From: Myxococcales bacterium
GTDB taxonomy: Bacteria > Myxococcota_A > Polyangia > Polyangiales > Ga0077539
Assembly: GCA_013298625.1 (NCBI GenBank)
Contig: JAAFIF010000004.1
Location: 47,868-111,867, forward strand
Length of the DNA stretch: 64,000 bases
Direction of reading: 5' to 3'
The position numbers and the translations under genes were made by a program. Below are positions 9,675 through 19,407 of this stretch, piece after piece. The stretch's first letter is position 1. Each line of letters opens with the position of its first letter. The notes beneath the pieces were generated by a model, which had not been told where the DNA came from, did no database searches, and worked only from the letters and a program-made list of their open reading frames with translations.

Positions 9675-10777
9675 GGCGCGCTCGCGTCGTCAGAGAAGTG
9701 CCGCGCGACCGCCACGAAGCGGTCGATCAACGTCTCGAACACGTCCGTGACCGCAGGATCGAACTGCGTCCCGCGCCCCGCGAGGATGACCTCGACCGCG
9801 TGCGCGACGGGCATCGCATCTTTGTACACGCGCCGCGAGACCAGCGCGTCGAACACGTCCGCGACCGCCATGATCCGCGCGCACAGCGGGATCGCTTCAC
9901 CCGCCAGCCCGTCGGGATAACCTTTGCCGTCCCACCGCTCGTGGTGCGAGCGCGCGATCTGCTTGGCCACCGACAGAAACGCCACCGGGGCGACCGACTC
10001 TTGCTCCGCCCGCTCGAGCGCGCGAGCGCCGAGCACCGAGTGAGTCTTCATCACCTCGAACTCTTCGGGCGTGAGCTTGCCGGGCTTGAGCAACACCGCG
10101 TCGGGGATGCCCACCTTGCCGATGTCGTGCAGCGGCGCAGAGCGCACGAGAAGTCTGCGGTACTCGCCGCTCAACGACCGCGCGTAGCCCGGGGCCATGG
10201 CGAGTTGCTGCGCGAGCATCGAGACGTACGCCTGCGTGCGCAGCAGGTGATTGCCCGTCTCGGGGTCCCTCGTCTCCGCGAGGTGCGCGAGCGCGAGCAG
10301 CCCCGCCTGCTGAATCGTGTCGTTCTCTTCCATGCGACGACGAAGCTCGTCGCTGAGGATGAGGTTCTCTCCGCGCAGACCGTCGCGCGCTTGTTTGGCG
10401 AGCAGCTGCGTGCGCACGCGCGCCCGAACGACCTCGGGTTGAAACGGCTTGGTGACGTAGTCCGCCGCGCCGAGCGCGAGGCCAAACTCTTCGTCGTACG
10501 GACCGCTGCGCGCGCTCACGAAGATCACCGGCGTGTCCTTCGTCTTCTCGCGCTGCCGCAGCAAGCGCAGCACTTCGAAGCCGTCGAGCTGCGGCATCAC
10601 GATGTCGAGCAAGATGAGGTCGGGCACCCCGTCCTCGATCGACGAGAGCGCGTCGAACCCCGAGCGCGCGACGCGCACGCGATAGTCATCGGACAACAGC
10701 GCGCCGAGCGTCGCGAGGTTCTCGGGCGCGTCATCGACCAGCAGGATCGTGGGCCGAACATCCATTCGCAGCGTCAT
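9671..10777 (-). CDS. Response regulator with HD-GYP phosphodiesterase output (RpfG family)
   Basis: The 368-residue product has an N-terminal receiver domain (ILLVDDAPENL, phospho-acceptor Asp58 in LILLDIVMPQLDG) and a C-terminal HD-GYP domain. The HD pair is in PLHDIGKVGIPD, and the GYP signature in HHERWDGKGYPDGL, with ADVFDALVSRRVYKDAM after it. Family members hydrolyse cyclic di-GMP in response to phosphorylation. The ATG at 10777 is preceded by GGAG at a spacing of 5, which supports it over the internal ATG at 10765. It is the first gene of the run that includes the hybrid kinase, its likely phosphodonor. Confidence 0.95.
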   Translation of the reverse strand: MTLRMDVRPTILLVDDAPENLATLGALLSDDYRVRVARSGFDALSSIEDGVPDLILLDIVMPQLDGFEVLRLLRQREKTKDTPVIFVSARSGPYDEEFGLALGAADYVTKPFQPEVVRARVRTQLLAKQARDGLRGENLILSDELRRRMEENDTIQQAGLLALAHLAETRDPETGNHLLRTQAYVSMLAQQLAMAPGYARSLSGEYRRLLVRSAPLHDIGKVGIPDAVLLKPGKLTPEEFEVMKTHSVLGARALERAEQESVAPVAFLSVAKQIARSHHERWDGKGYPDGLAGEAIPLCARIMAVADVFDALVSRRVYKDAMPVAHAVEVILAGRGTQFDPAVTDVFETLIDRFVAVARHFSDDASAP

Positions 10778-11011
10778 GACACTCCGTAGGCGTAAGTCGG
10801 CACATTTGGGGAAAGCTCAAATCAATCTCGAGACGCTGATATTAGCCATTATTTACATATACTTAGACTCTACATTGGCGACTGTTGTCTCGGCGCTTCG
10901 AGCCCTGCGCTGCGACGGGACAGCGGCGCTCGTTCAGGCTCTGGGCGCAGACAGCGCCGCGCCGCGCGCCCCGCGGAATAGCTGTGCCGCTCTGATACGC
11001 TCCTTGCCACG
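10778..11011. promoter_or_regulatory. Divergent intergenic region with an A+T-rich core
   Basis: This 234-nt gap separates the HD-GYP operon (minus) from the TPR-like gene (plus). Positions about 10828-10880 are strikingly A+T-rich for this genome (for example gatattagccattatttaca), which is what a promoter or upstream activating region would look like. I cannot assign clear -35/-10 pairs to either direction. Confidence 0.4.
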
Positions 11012-11776
11012 ATGCCCGCTCGTTTCGCTGCACGCTCGCAGCTCACCCTCGCGCTCTGTCTCGCCCTCGCGACGACCTCGTCGCCCACCGCCGCGCCCGC
11101 CTGCGGCAACATGTACATCGACTACTACACGATCTCTGGCGCCCGCGCGCAGCTCGACTCCGCAGAGCTCGCCCTCGCCCGCGGCAACCTCACGACGGCG
11201 CTGCGCATCGCCCACAACGTCGTGCAGATCAGCAGCGAAGGCACCGCGGTCGCCTCGATCACCCGCGCGATGCGCGATGCGGCCGAGACGACGCAGGGGC
11301 GCTGGATGATCCACGCCAACGAGATGGCCGTCGACACGACCGCCGTGCGAACCGCGCCCGCCGCCGAGTCGAACGCCATCACCGCCCGCGCGCGGCTGCT
11401 GCGCGGGATCACCATCGCCCGCATGAACGGGCAGCTCAACTCCGTGCTCACGCCGCTCGTTCGCGCGACGGCGTCGCAGCGCAACGCCCGCTTTCAGATG
11501 GCGCTCGCTGACGTCAACGCGGCTCTGCAAGCCTCTCCCAGCGACCCGCGCGCGCAGGCGTACGTGGCCGAGGTTCGCTCGCGCAACGACCCGAGCACGG
11601 GGGACGCCGAAGCGCGCACAACGCTCCGCTCGCTCGCGCAGAGAGACCTCCTGGCGGACGCGTGGTCGTGGGCCCTTCTCTCGCGGCTCGAGAGCGACCC
11701 CGCGACGCGCGCGCAGCACCTGGCGCGGTGCCAGACCATCGCCGGCGGCAACGCCCGCAGCGTGTGCACGCGCTGA
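11012..11776 (+). CDS. Secreted protein with TPR-like helical repeats
   Basis: The 254-residue product begins with a signal peptide (QLTLALCLALATTSSPTAAPAC) and is otherwise alpha-helical and Ala-rich. Segments such as LDSAELALARGNLTTALRIA and ARFQMALADVNAALQASPSD look like tetratricopeptide repeats. No enzyme motif was seen. Its stop overlaps the start of the cytochrome-like gene by one base (TGATG at 11774-11778), so the two are probably translationally coupled. It may serve as a partner or scaffold for that protein, but this rests on position only. Confidence 0.75.
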   Translation: MPARFAARSQLTLALCLALATTSSPTAAPACGNMYIDYYTISGARAQLDSAELALARGNLTTALRIAHNVVQISSEGTAVASITRAMRDAAETTQGRWMIHANEMAVDTTAVRTAPAAESNAITARARLLRGITIARMNGQLNSVLTPLVRATASQRNARFQMALADVNAALQASPSDPRAQAYVAEVRSRNDPSTGDAEARTTLRSLAQRDLLADAWSWALLSRLESDPATRAQHLARCQTIAGGNARSVCTR

Positions 11777-13014
11777 TGCGGGCCTGCCTCGCGCTGCTCG
11801 CGCTCGCGCTCGTCGCGTGCCGCAGCCGCGCGCAACGCAGCGCTGATGCCTCGCCCGCGCAGGGGGCGCGCGTCGCTTCGACCTTCGAGCGGCCAGACCC
11901 AGCGCTGGTCGCAGAAGGGCGCGCGCTGGTGGGGCGCTTCGAGTGCGCGCGGTGCCACACGATCGAGTCGATCGCGCGTCCGAGCGAGTTTCAGGACTGC
12001 GTCGGCTGCCATCGCCGCGTGAAGGACGGGAGCTTCGATGCGCGCCCCGAACACCTGCGCGAGTGGAGCACAAACCTCGTCGACCTCGTCGACTCGCCGT
12101 CGCTCTCACACGTCGGAGCGCGGCTGCGCTCGTCGTGGATCGCAGCGTTTTTGCAGGACCCGCACGACCTTCGCCCGCACTTGCGCGCGACCATGCCGAG
12201 GCTCGCCGTCAGCGACGCGCAGGCCCGCGCGATCGCCGCGTTTCTCACGCGCGACGCCGTCGAAGCGCGCGAGGACGGGCCCGGGGACGACCCTGCGCTC
12301 GTCGCCCGAGGACGAACGCTGTTCGCCGAGCGCGCGTGCGTCACGTGTCATCGCTTCGACGACCCCGCGAGGATCGATCGAGCGCTCACCGAGGACGCCG
12401 CGGCGGCGACACCGCACGCGCTCGCGCCGGACCTACGCCACACCCGTCAGCGATTTCGCAGAGAGAACCTCGCGCGGTGGATCCGCGAGCCGCACGTCAT
12501 GAAGCCTGGCACTGCGATGCCGACGTTGGTGCACGACGAGCGTGACGCCCGCGCGCTGGCCGCGTACGTGCTCTATGCGCCGCTGCGAGAACCCACGCGG
12601 GTCGAAGCCCCGGCGATGTTGCCCGTGCTCGCGCGAAGGGTGTCGTGGCAAGAGGTCTCGACGGCGGTGTTCGCGCGGACGTGCCGGCACTGCCACGCGG
12701 ATCGCGATTTCGCCTTCGGCGACGGCGGCCCGGGAAACACCGGCGGCTTCGGCTTCGCTCCGCGCGGGATCGACCTGTCCTCGCACAACGGCGCGCTCTC
12801 GGGGATGCTCGTCGGCGCGGAGCGTCGCTCGATCTTCGCTGTGGACGACTCGGGCATGCCGAGGATCGTCCGCGCCCTGCGCGCGCGGCAGCTCGAAGAG
12901 GCGGGGCAGCGCGACCCCGACGTCCGCGGAATGCCCCTCGGTCACCCGGCGCTCAGCGCCGAGCAGCTGCAGCTCGTGCGCAGCTGGATCGCCGCCGGAC
13001 GCCCGCTCGAGTGA
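11776..13014 (+). CDS. Multihaem c-type cytochrome lipoprotein with four CXXCH motifs
   Basis: The 412-residue product has a lipoprotein signal (ALALVAC, Cys15) and four haem-attachment motifs in order: CARCH (residues 57-61), CVGCH, CVTCH and CRHCH. Candidate distal Met ligands occur in MPRLAVSDAQARAIAAFL and KPGTAMPTLVHDERDARALAAY, which resemble the ends of class I cytochrome c domains ('MP...L...d...ia.yl'). The fourth motif is followed by a region ending in QLQLVRSWIAAGRPLE, typical of cytochromes whose last haem site sits in a planctomycete-like 'cytochrome C' domain. It should be an electron carrier on the periplasmic face. The ATG at 11776 overlaps the previous stop. Confidence 0.9.
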   Translation: MRACLALLALALVACRSRAQRSADASPAQGARVASTFERPDPALVAEGRALVGRFECARCHTIESIARPSEFQDCVGCHRRVKDGSFDARPEHLREWSTNLVDLVDSPSLSHVGARLRSSWIAAFLQDPHDLRPHLRATMPRLAVSDAQARAIAAFLTRDAVEAREDGPGDDPALVARGRTLFAERACVTCHRFDDPARIDRALTEDAAAATPHALAPDLRHTRQRFRRENLARWIREPHVMKPGTAMPTLVHDERDARALAAYVLYAPLREPTRVEAPAMLPVLARRVSWQEVSTAVFARTCRHCHADRDFAFGDGGPGNTGGFGFAPRGIDLSSHNGALSGMLVGAERRSIFAVDDSGMPRIVRALRARQLEEAGQRDPDVRGMPLGHPALSAEQLQLVRSWIAAGRPLE

Positions 13015-13018
13015 GCGC

Positions 13019-14854
13019 TCAGGGCCGCGGCCGAAACGCACCGACGAGCGGCTGCGCGAAGGGCGGCGCGTTGAAGATCACTTGCTCGAACAGCGTGAAA
13101 TCGTTGCACTGAAACGAGGGTCGACTCGAGCTCGACGCGATCGAGAGGATCACCTCGCGCTGGATCTCGGCCGGCGTCCACCCCGCGGCGCGCGCGCAGA
13201 TCGCGCGCTCGTTGAACAGCGCAGTGTCGAACTCGTCGTCGCGGTCTTCTTCCGCGAGCGGCAGCTCGAAGTCCGCGCGCAGCGAACGGCAGCGCTGGAG
13301 AAACACCGCGCGCGTCACAGCGTCATCGAGCGTGAGCGCGCCGCCCCCGAGCCCGTGCATCAGCACCGGAAACACCGTGTGCAGCGACCCGCTGATGCCC
13401 GACGGACTGCAGTTGGTGCGCGGGTAGTAGTGGTCGTCCCAGAAGTCCATGCGCCCGTCGCCGTCGACGTCTTCAGCGCGCCAGGCGTGCACCTCGGTCG
13501 AGCCCAGGCGCAGCGGCAGCGTGACGATCGAGCGACCACGCACAGCGCGCACCGTGATCGGGCTCTCGTTGGCGCCGTCGCCGTCGCCGCACCACACGGC
13601 GACCCGCTGAAACACCAGCTCGCCGCGACCGTCGTCGTCCATGTCCGAGGTCGCGATCTGCTCGACCCAGTCCGTGTCGCACCAGGTCATCTCGAAGCTG
13701 CGATCCAACCACTCGCTCGCGCGCACGCCGTCGTCGCCCAGCCAGCGCAGCTGCAGTTCGAACGACACGCCCTCGCTCGTCCTTCGCGCCCGCGTCGCTT
13801 CGAACGCCCAGGCGCCGCCGACCGTCGCGTAGCATCGCGCCGTCATCGCCTTCACGAGATCGACGCGAGAGAGGTCGCCGTTCGCGAAGGCGTCTTCGCT
13901 GACGAGCAGGTGCGCGTTGCGATCCACCAGCGCGCCCGCTCGTCGCTCGATCGCCGCGCACTCGCGCTGCACCGCGGCGCTCGCCCCCGCCAACGCGCGC
14001 GGCGCCGATGCGTCCTGCTGCGTTGCGTCCTGCGAAGCGCTGCGCCACGGGGCCTCCCACGGGTCGCCGTCGTTGCGGGGCGGGGCGGCGTCCGGCGCAG
14101 CGCCGTCTGCGCGCACCGCGGCGTCCGATCGCTGCGCAGCGCGAGCGGTCAGCAACGAGCGCATGGCGCTCGGCGACTGTGTCCACAGCGGCGTCAGCCT
14201 CGCGGCCAGCTCGATCTGGGCGAGCTCTTGCGGATTGAAGCGAACGGGCTCACTCCAAGCGGGGAGCGACGCGTCTTCGCCGGAGACCACAGCGAGCTCG
14301 CGGCGAAATCGTTCGATCGTCGCCTCGGCGCTCGCGCCCCACATGCGCGCGCAGGCGACGCGATTGGCCACCGCGTACGCGGTGTTCTGCTCGGTCTCGG
14401 CCGCGGTCATGAAGTCTCGATACACGAGGGCGCTCGGCGGCCACGGGCAGAGCGAGCTCGCCTTTCTCTGCGCAGCGTCGTCGTCGAACGAACACGTCCC
14501 GTCGGCGCGCGCGTGCGCGACCATCAGGCCGATGTCGCTCGAACACCAATCGTTGCGTCGGTCGAAGTCGAAGTCGCACAGCGTCGCCCTCGCGAACCCA
14601 GGCTCGCTCGGGCGCGGACAGCCTGGGGTCTCGACCCTAAGCCCCGCGTCCAGCCCCGCGTCTGTCGCCGCGTCCATCGCCGCCGCGTCGCGCACGGCTC
14701 TCCGCCGCGCTCGGGCGTCGAGGCCTCGATCCGAAGCGACGTCGCGCGCTTCGATCACAGCAGCATCCATCGTCACCGTCGTCGTCGCGTCTGTGCCAGA
14801 CGCAGCACGAGCCCGACACGCAGCGAGCGCGAGCAGAGGAAAGTATCGCCGCAC
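13019..14854 (-). CDS. FG-GAP-like lipoprotein, second copy of a tandem pair
   Basis: The 611-residue product starts most sensibly at the GTG at 14854. From there it reads RRYFPLLALAACRA with a lipobox Cys13, and the upstream neighbour ends at 14911. After an Ala/Asp-rich linker it has Ca-binding-like Asp repeats: CDFDFDRRNDWC, SDMDDDGRGELVF, EDVDGDGRMDFWDD. These resemble FG-GAP/VCBS blades. It is clearly paralogous to the gene at 14911-16686: both share CPRPS, ADGTC or PDGTC, CARM.GAS, YPRT.C and APPFAQPLVGAF or RPPFAQPLVGAF in the same order. It is presumably surface-exposed; the function is unknown. It converges on the cytochrome gene with a 4-nt gap. Confidence 0.85.
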   Translation of the reverse strand: MRRYFPLLALAACRARAASGTDATTTVTMDAAVIEARDVASDRGLDARARRRAVRDAAAMDAATDAGLDAGLRVETPGCPRPSEPGFARATLCDFDFDRRNDWCSSDIGLMVAHARADGTCSFDDDAAQRKASSLCPWPPSALVYRDFMTAAETEQNTAYAVANRVACARMWGASAEATIERFRRELAVVSGEDASLPAWSEPVRFNPQELAQIELAARLTPLWTQSPSAMRSLLTARAAQRSDAAVRADGAAPDAAPPRNDGDPWEAPWRSASQDATQQDASAPRALAGASAAVQRECAAIERRAGALVDRNAHLLVSEDAFANGDLSRVDLVKAMTARCYATVGGAWAFEATRARRTSEGVSFELQLRWLGDDGVRASEWLDRSFEMTWCDTDWVEQIATSDMDDDGRGELVFQRVAVWCGDGDGANESPITVRAVRGRSIVTLPLRLGSTEVHAWRAEDVDGDGRMDFWDDHYYPRTNCSPSGISGSLHTVFPVLMHGLGGGALTLDDAVTRAVFLQRCRSLRADFELPLAEEDRDDEFDTALFNERAICARAAGWTPAEIQREVILSIASSSSRPSFQCNDFTLFEQVIFNAPPFAQPLVGAFRPRP

Positions 14855-14910
14855 GACCCAGGCAGACTGAGCCAACCGCGGCGAAAATTGTCGTCCGACG
14901 CGCAAAGGGC

Positions 14911-16686
14911 TCACTGCGCTCGAGGCCCCGTCGCAAACGCCCCGACGAGCGGCTGCGCGAAGGGCGGCCGCGTCGCGATCAGCTCGCTGATCACAGGGAC
15001 CGCGTTGCATTGAAACAGCGGCCGCCGCGGGATCGCAGCCAGCGACGAGATCACCGCGCGCTGCACGGCGAGCGCGCTCCAACCGGCCGCCCTCGCGCAG
15101 ACCGCGCGCTCGTTGAACGCCGCGGTGTCGAGCAGCGCGTGCGCGCCGCGAACCCGATCGTCGTCGAGCTCGAAGCCGAAGTCTTGCCGCAGCGATCGGC
15201 AGCGGTCCGAGAACGCGCGCTGCGTGACAGCGTCGTCCGCGGTGAAGCGCCCGTCTGGCAAGCTGTGAATCAGCACAGGAAACACAGGAAATCTGCTGCT
15301 GTTCACCGCCGCTGGGTCGCAGCTGGTGCGGGGGTAGTGGTCGTCGTTCCACAGGTCGAGGCGGCCGTCGTGGTCGACGTCTTCAGCCCGCGTCGCATAG
15401 AGCCCCGACGGCGCGCTGAGCGGCGCAAACGCGACGATCGCCGCCCCGCGCGCAGAGCTCACCCGCAGCCGCTCGTCGTTGATCCCGTCGCCGTCTCCGC
15501 ACCAGCGCTCGCGCACTCGATACACCAGCTCGCCTCGACCGTCGCCGTCGTAGTCGGTCGCCCCGAACACCTCGACCTCGTGCGTGTCGCACTCGCTCGA
15601 GTCGAAGTCCCGCTTCAACAGCACCGCCGCGCGCGAGCCGTCTTCTCCCACCCATCGCAGGGCGAGCTCGAAGCGCACCTTCGATCCCTCTTCTTCGGGC
15701 GCGCCGCGCGTCGCTTCGAGCGCCCAAGCGCCGCCTGCCGCTGGATAACAACGCGCGAGGCTGCGATGCAGAAGCTCCATGCGCTGCCCCCGCCACGGCT
15801 CTTCGTCCCGCAGCAGCGCTGGGTAGTGAGGCTCGATTCGCGCCCGCGCCCGCTGCTCGATCGCGGCGCACGCCGCGCGCACCGCCGCCGACGAGCGCGC
15901 CAACCGCACAGACAACGGAGGCGTCGGCGCGGTCTCTTGTTCGACGGCGCTCCACGGAGCATCCCACTCGGCGCCGTCCTGCCGACCCACGCCGCGCGCC
16001 GCGACGCGCGCCGACGTCACGCGCTCCGTCGCGCTCGAAAGCGAGAGCAGCGCTCCGCTGCGCGCCAATCGTTCGAGCCGAAGCACCTCGCCACGCTCGA
16101 GCGCGACCGCCACGCGACGCCCCGCCGGAACATCCAAATGCTCGATCGACAGCGCCCCTTCGGCGAGCTCGCGACGCAGGCGGCTCAGCGTCGTCGCCGC
16201 GCTCGCGCCGCGCATCCGCGCGCACACGACCCGGTCGGCGATGGCGTCGACGTCGTTTTGCTCCGACCGCTGATCGGTCCCGAACGCCGGAATCACCAGC
16301 GCCGCGGGCGTCCACGGGCAATACGCGCGCGCGCGAAGCTGCACCGCCTCGTCGTCGGTCGCGCACGTCCCGTCCGGCCGCGCGTGCGCCACCAGCAGAC
16401 GACTCTCGGGCGAGCACCAGTCCGAGCGACCGTCACCGTCGAAATCACAGAGAATCGCCTGAGCAAACTGCGCAGCGCTCGGGCGCGGACAGCCCGGGGC
16501 GGCCTCTGCGCTCGACGCCTCCGCGACGCTCGCCGCGTCTTCGACCCTCGGTTCAGGCTCGGGCTCGACCATCGACGCGTCCGAGCGCGCGGTCGACGCT
16601 GCGCGCTCCGTCACCGCCGCAGGCGCGCTCGCGCGGCAAGCGGTCGAGCCCAGCAACACCAACAGAGACGCCGTTTGTACTCGCAC
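14911..16686 (-). CDS. FG-GAP-like lipoprotein, first copy of a tandem pair
   Basis: The 591-residue product has a short lipoprotein signal (LLGSTAC, Cys17) followed by an Ala/Glu-rich linker. Asp-rich motifs CDFDGDGRSDWC, TDYDGDGRGELVY and EDVDHDGRLDLWNDD are spaced like FG-GAP/VCBS calcium loops. The downstream paralogue begins 57 nt further on in the same direction, so both probably share a promoter in the region above 16686. Conserved Cys residues in both copies (CPRPS, CDFD, CPW, CARM, YPRTSC) hint at disulfides in an exported protein. The role is unknown. Confidence 0.87.
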   Translation of the reverse strand: MRVQTASLLVLLGSTACRASAPAAVTERAASTARSDASMVEPEPEPRVEDAASVAEASSAEAAPGCPRPSAAQFAQAILCDFDGDGRSDWCSPESRLLVAHARPDGTCATDDEAVQLRARAYCPWTPAALVIPAFGTDQRSEQNDVDAIADRVVCARMRGASAATTLSRLRRELAEGALSIEHLDVPAGRRVAVALERGEVLRLERLARSGALLSLSSATERVTSARVAARGVGRQDGAEWDAPWSAVEQETAPTPPLSVRLARSSAAVRAACAAIEQRARARIEPHYPALLRDEEPWRGQRMELLHRSLARCYPAAGGAWALEATRGAPEEEGSKVRFELALRWVGEDGSRAAVLLKRDFDSSECDTHEVEVFGATDYDGDGRGELVYRVRERWCGDGDGINDERLRVSSARGAAIVAFAPLSAPSGLYATRAEDVDHDGRLDLWNDDHYPRTSCDPAAVNSSRFPVFPVLIHSLPDGRFTADDAVTQRAFSDRCRSLRQDFGFELDDDRVRGAHALLDTAAFNERAVCARAAGWSALAVQRAVISSLAAIPRRPLFQCNAVPVISELIATRPPFAQPLVGAFATGPRAQ

Positions 16687-17266
16687 TGCGAGTCACAAAA
16701 GGACCGAGCCCCGCTGCGATATTCCCCGATGATCGCAGCGCGTCTCGTTGACGAAGCCCCCGCAGCGACGCACTCAGCGGCCGCTTCGACCATGCGACCT
16801 TGTGCCGGACGAGCCCGCGCCGCTGCAGTTCATCCCTTCGAGCACGGCCTTCGAAGATCGCTGGCGCTACTGAGCCGCGCTCTTGACCGCGCCCTGCGCG
16901 GTGCCTAGTGCTCGCCCGTCATGTGTGACCTCCGCTCGACGATCCACGCCCCGATGGGCCGCGCCCTGTGCGCGCGCCCTGTGGCGATCGCGCGCGCCGA
17001 GGCCCGGTCGCTCTTGCTCGTCCGCACCGAGGTGATCCTCGAGAGTGGCGCGCCGGGCGCGGCGATCCGCTGAGCAGCGACGCGCTCTTCTCTGCGCTCT
17101 TCACAGAGCCGCGACGAGAGCCCTCCACTGCACCGCGCCGATCGCAGCGTCCGTAAACGCACCGAAGCCCGCACGTCCCCTCACGCCCCCGACGTGAGCG
17201 CGTGCGCCGCCGTGCGACCGCCGCCCATTTTCTAGCACCACTTTTCAAGATTCAACGGACGCAGTC
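16687..17266. other. Intergenic stretch without a convincing gene
   Basis: This 580-nt region lies between the FG-GAP pair (minus) and the EF-G gene (plus). I see no RNA gene or clear promoter. A 50-codon ATG frame at 16921-17073 has a protein-like end (TEVILESGAPGAAIR) but no ribosome-binding site. An open stretch ending in a stop at 16871 (FIPSSTAFEDRWRY) lacks a start codon and could be a decayed gene end. Both are too weak to call as genes. Confidence 0.4.
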
Positions 17267-19339
17267 ATGAACGCAACCATCGCTCTCGAACGCTTTCGCA
17301 ACGTCGGCATCATGGCCCACGTAGACGCAGGAAAGACCACCCTCTCTGAGCGCGTGCTCTATTACACGGGCGTGCTTCGGCGCATCGGCTCGGTGGATCG
17401 CGGCACGACCGCGCTCGACGACCTGCCGCAAGAGCAGGCCAAGGGCATCACGATCTCGGCCGCCGCGACGACCACGTACTGGACCGTCGCGCGCGGCGCG
17501 AGCGCGGGCGAACGCGTGCGCGTGAACCTCGTCGACACCCCCGGACACGTGGACTTCACGGTCGAGGTCGAGCGCTCGTTGCGCGTGCTCGACGGCGCCG
17601 TGGCGGTGTTCGACGGCGCGCGCGGCGTCGAGCCGCAGAGCGAGACCGTGTGGCGGCAAGCGGATCGGTACGGCGTCGTTCGGATCGCGTTCGTCAACAA
17701 GATGGACAAAGCTGGCGCAGACTTCGACGCGTCCGTTCGCTCGATCGTCGAGCGGCTCGGCGCGCGCGCGGTCCCCGTGCAGCGGCCCTTCTTCGTGGAC
17801 GGCGCGTTCGCGGGCGTCATCGACCTGTGCGCGATGCAGCTCGTGCGCTTCGACGGCGACGACGGGGCCGCGATGAACAGCCTCGCGATCCCCGAGGCGC
17901 TCGCAGAAGAGTGCGCGCTCGCTCGCGAGGCGCTGGTCGAAGCCGTGGCCGAGCACGACGACGCCGTGTTCGGCGCGTGGGTGAACGGCGGTTCATCGTC
18001 GGTCGACGAGCGCTCGCTCGTCCGCGCGGTGCGCGCAGCGACGCTCGCCCGCGCCGTGGTCCCCGTGTTGTGCGGCGCGGCCGCGAAGAACATCGGCGTC
18101 CAACCCTTGCTCGACGCGATCGCGCTCTACCTCCCCTCTCCACTCGACCGTGGTGCCATCCATGGAACCTCTCCCGCAGACGACACCCTCGCGCTCACCC
18201 GCGCGCCGAACAGCGACGCGCCCTTGTCCGCGCTGGCCTTCAAAGTCGTTCACGACCCGTTCTTGGGCGCGCTGGTGTTCACCCGCGTGTACTCCGGGAC
18301 GCTGCGTCGCAACGACGTCGTCCTCGAGCCGCGCAAGCAACGAAAGCTCCGCGTCGGCCGGGTCCTGCGCGTCCACGCTCGACAAACCGAAGAGGCCCTC
18401 GACGCGCGCGCCGGTGAAATCGTCGCGCTCGCCGGACTCGACGGCGTCCGCACGGGCGACACCCTGTGCGACCCGCGCGAGCCCATCGCCCTAGAATCTC
18501 TGGTGATTCCTGCGCCCGTCGTGCAGTGCACGGTCGAGCCCGCGACCTCGCAAGACCGCGACAAGCTCGGCCCCGCCCTCGCGCGCCTCGCGCTCGAAGA
18601 CCCGTCGCTGCGGCTCTCGACCGACCCCGAATCGGGGCAGACCGTCCTCGAAGGACTCGGAGAACTTCAGCTCGAAATCACCCTCGATCGACTGCGATCG
18701 GACTACCGCGTCGAGGCCCGGCCGGGCCGACCCGCGGTCGCCTACCGCGAGACCCTCACCCGCGAGTGCACCATCCATGAGCGATTCAAGAGACAAAACG
18801 GAGGGCCTGGGCTCTTCGCCGAAGTGCTGATCTGCGTCCGTCCCGGCGCGCGAGACTCGGGTCTCGTGTTTCGTGACGACACCCGCGGAGGAGTCATTTC
18901 TCGCGAGCTCGCCCAGGCCGTGAAGAGAGGCATCGAAGGCGCGCTCACGCGAGGCCCCATCGGCGGCTACCCCGTCGTCGACGTGGACGTCGCGCTGCTC
19001 GACGCGGGCACGCACCCGACCGACTCGACCGCGCTCGCGTTCGAGTTCGCTGGGGCCGAGGCGATCAAACGCGCGTTCAAAGAAGCCGCGCCCGTTCGCT
19101 TGGAGCCCTGGATGGCCGTCGAGGTCAGCGTCCCCGAAGCCTTCGTGGGCGCCGTCGTCGGCGATCTCTCTGCGCGCCGCGGGCGCGTGCGCGACGTCTC
19201 TCCCAGAGACCCGAGCACCACCGTCGTGCAGGGCGAAGCCCCGATGGCCGCCCTCTTCGGCTACGTCACAGACCTCCGCGGTCGCACCCACGGCCGCGGC
19301 GGCGCGATGCTCTCGTTCGCGCGCTACGAGCGAGGCTGA
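17267..19339 (+). CDS. fusA: Elongation factor G paralogue
   Basis: The 690-residue product has the full EF-G layout. The GTPase motifs are AHVDAGKTT (residues 18-25), GITISAA for switch I, DTPGHVDF and NKMDKAGAD. Domain II follows, then domains III-V ending in GYVTDLRGRTHGRGGAMLSF. EF-G translocates tRNA-mRNA on the ribosome and works in recycling. The gene is not beside rpsL/rpsG/tuf, and its switch I sequence (DDLPQEQAKGITI) differs from the usual 'MDWMEQEQERGITI', so it is more likely a secondary copy (EF-G2 type) than the main factor. The symbol is therefore for the family only. Confidence 0.9.
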   Translation: MNATIALERFRNVGIMAHVDAGKTTLSERVLYYTGVLRRIGSVDRGTTALDDLPQEQAKGITISAAATTTYWTVARGASAGERVRVNLVDTPGHVDFTVEVERSLRVLDGAVAVFDGARGVEPQSETVWRQADRYGVVRIAFVNKMDKAGADFDASVRSIVERLGARAVPVQRPFFVDGAFAGVIDLCAMQLVRFDGDDGAAMNSLAIPEALAEECALAREALVEAVAEHDDAVFGAWVNGGSSSVDERSLVRAVRAATLARAVVPVLCGAAAKNIGVQPLLDAIALYLPSPLDRGAIHGTSPADDTLALTRAPNSDAPLSALAFKVVHDPFLGALVFTRVYSGTLRRNDVVLEPRKQRKLRVGRVLRVHARQTEEALDARAGEIVALAGLDGVRTGDTLCDPREPIALESLVIPAPVVQCTVEPATSQDRDKLGPALARLALEDPSLRLSTDPESGQTVLEGLGELQLEITLDRLRSDYRVEARPGRPAVAYRETLTRECTIHERFKRQNGGPGLFAEVLICVRPGARDSGLVFRDDTRGGVISRELAQAVKRGIEGALTRGPIGGYPVVDVDVALLDAGTHPTDSTALAFEFAGAEAIKRAFKEAAPVRLEPWMAVEVSVPEAFVGAVVGDLSARRGRVRDVSPRDPSTTVVQGEAPMAALFGYVTDLRGRTHGRGGAMLSFARYERG

Positions 19340-19407
19340 GCGCAACCGCCGCGGCGCTGCGTAGGGACGCTCTCCCTGCGCAGCGCTGCGTGCTATTTCT
19401 CTGCGCG

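Noticed and set aside
16905..17248. Overlapping short frames before the EF-G gene
   Set aside because: They are Arg-rich on both strands with no start signals or motifs.
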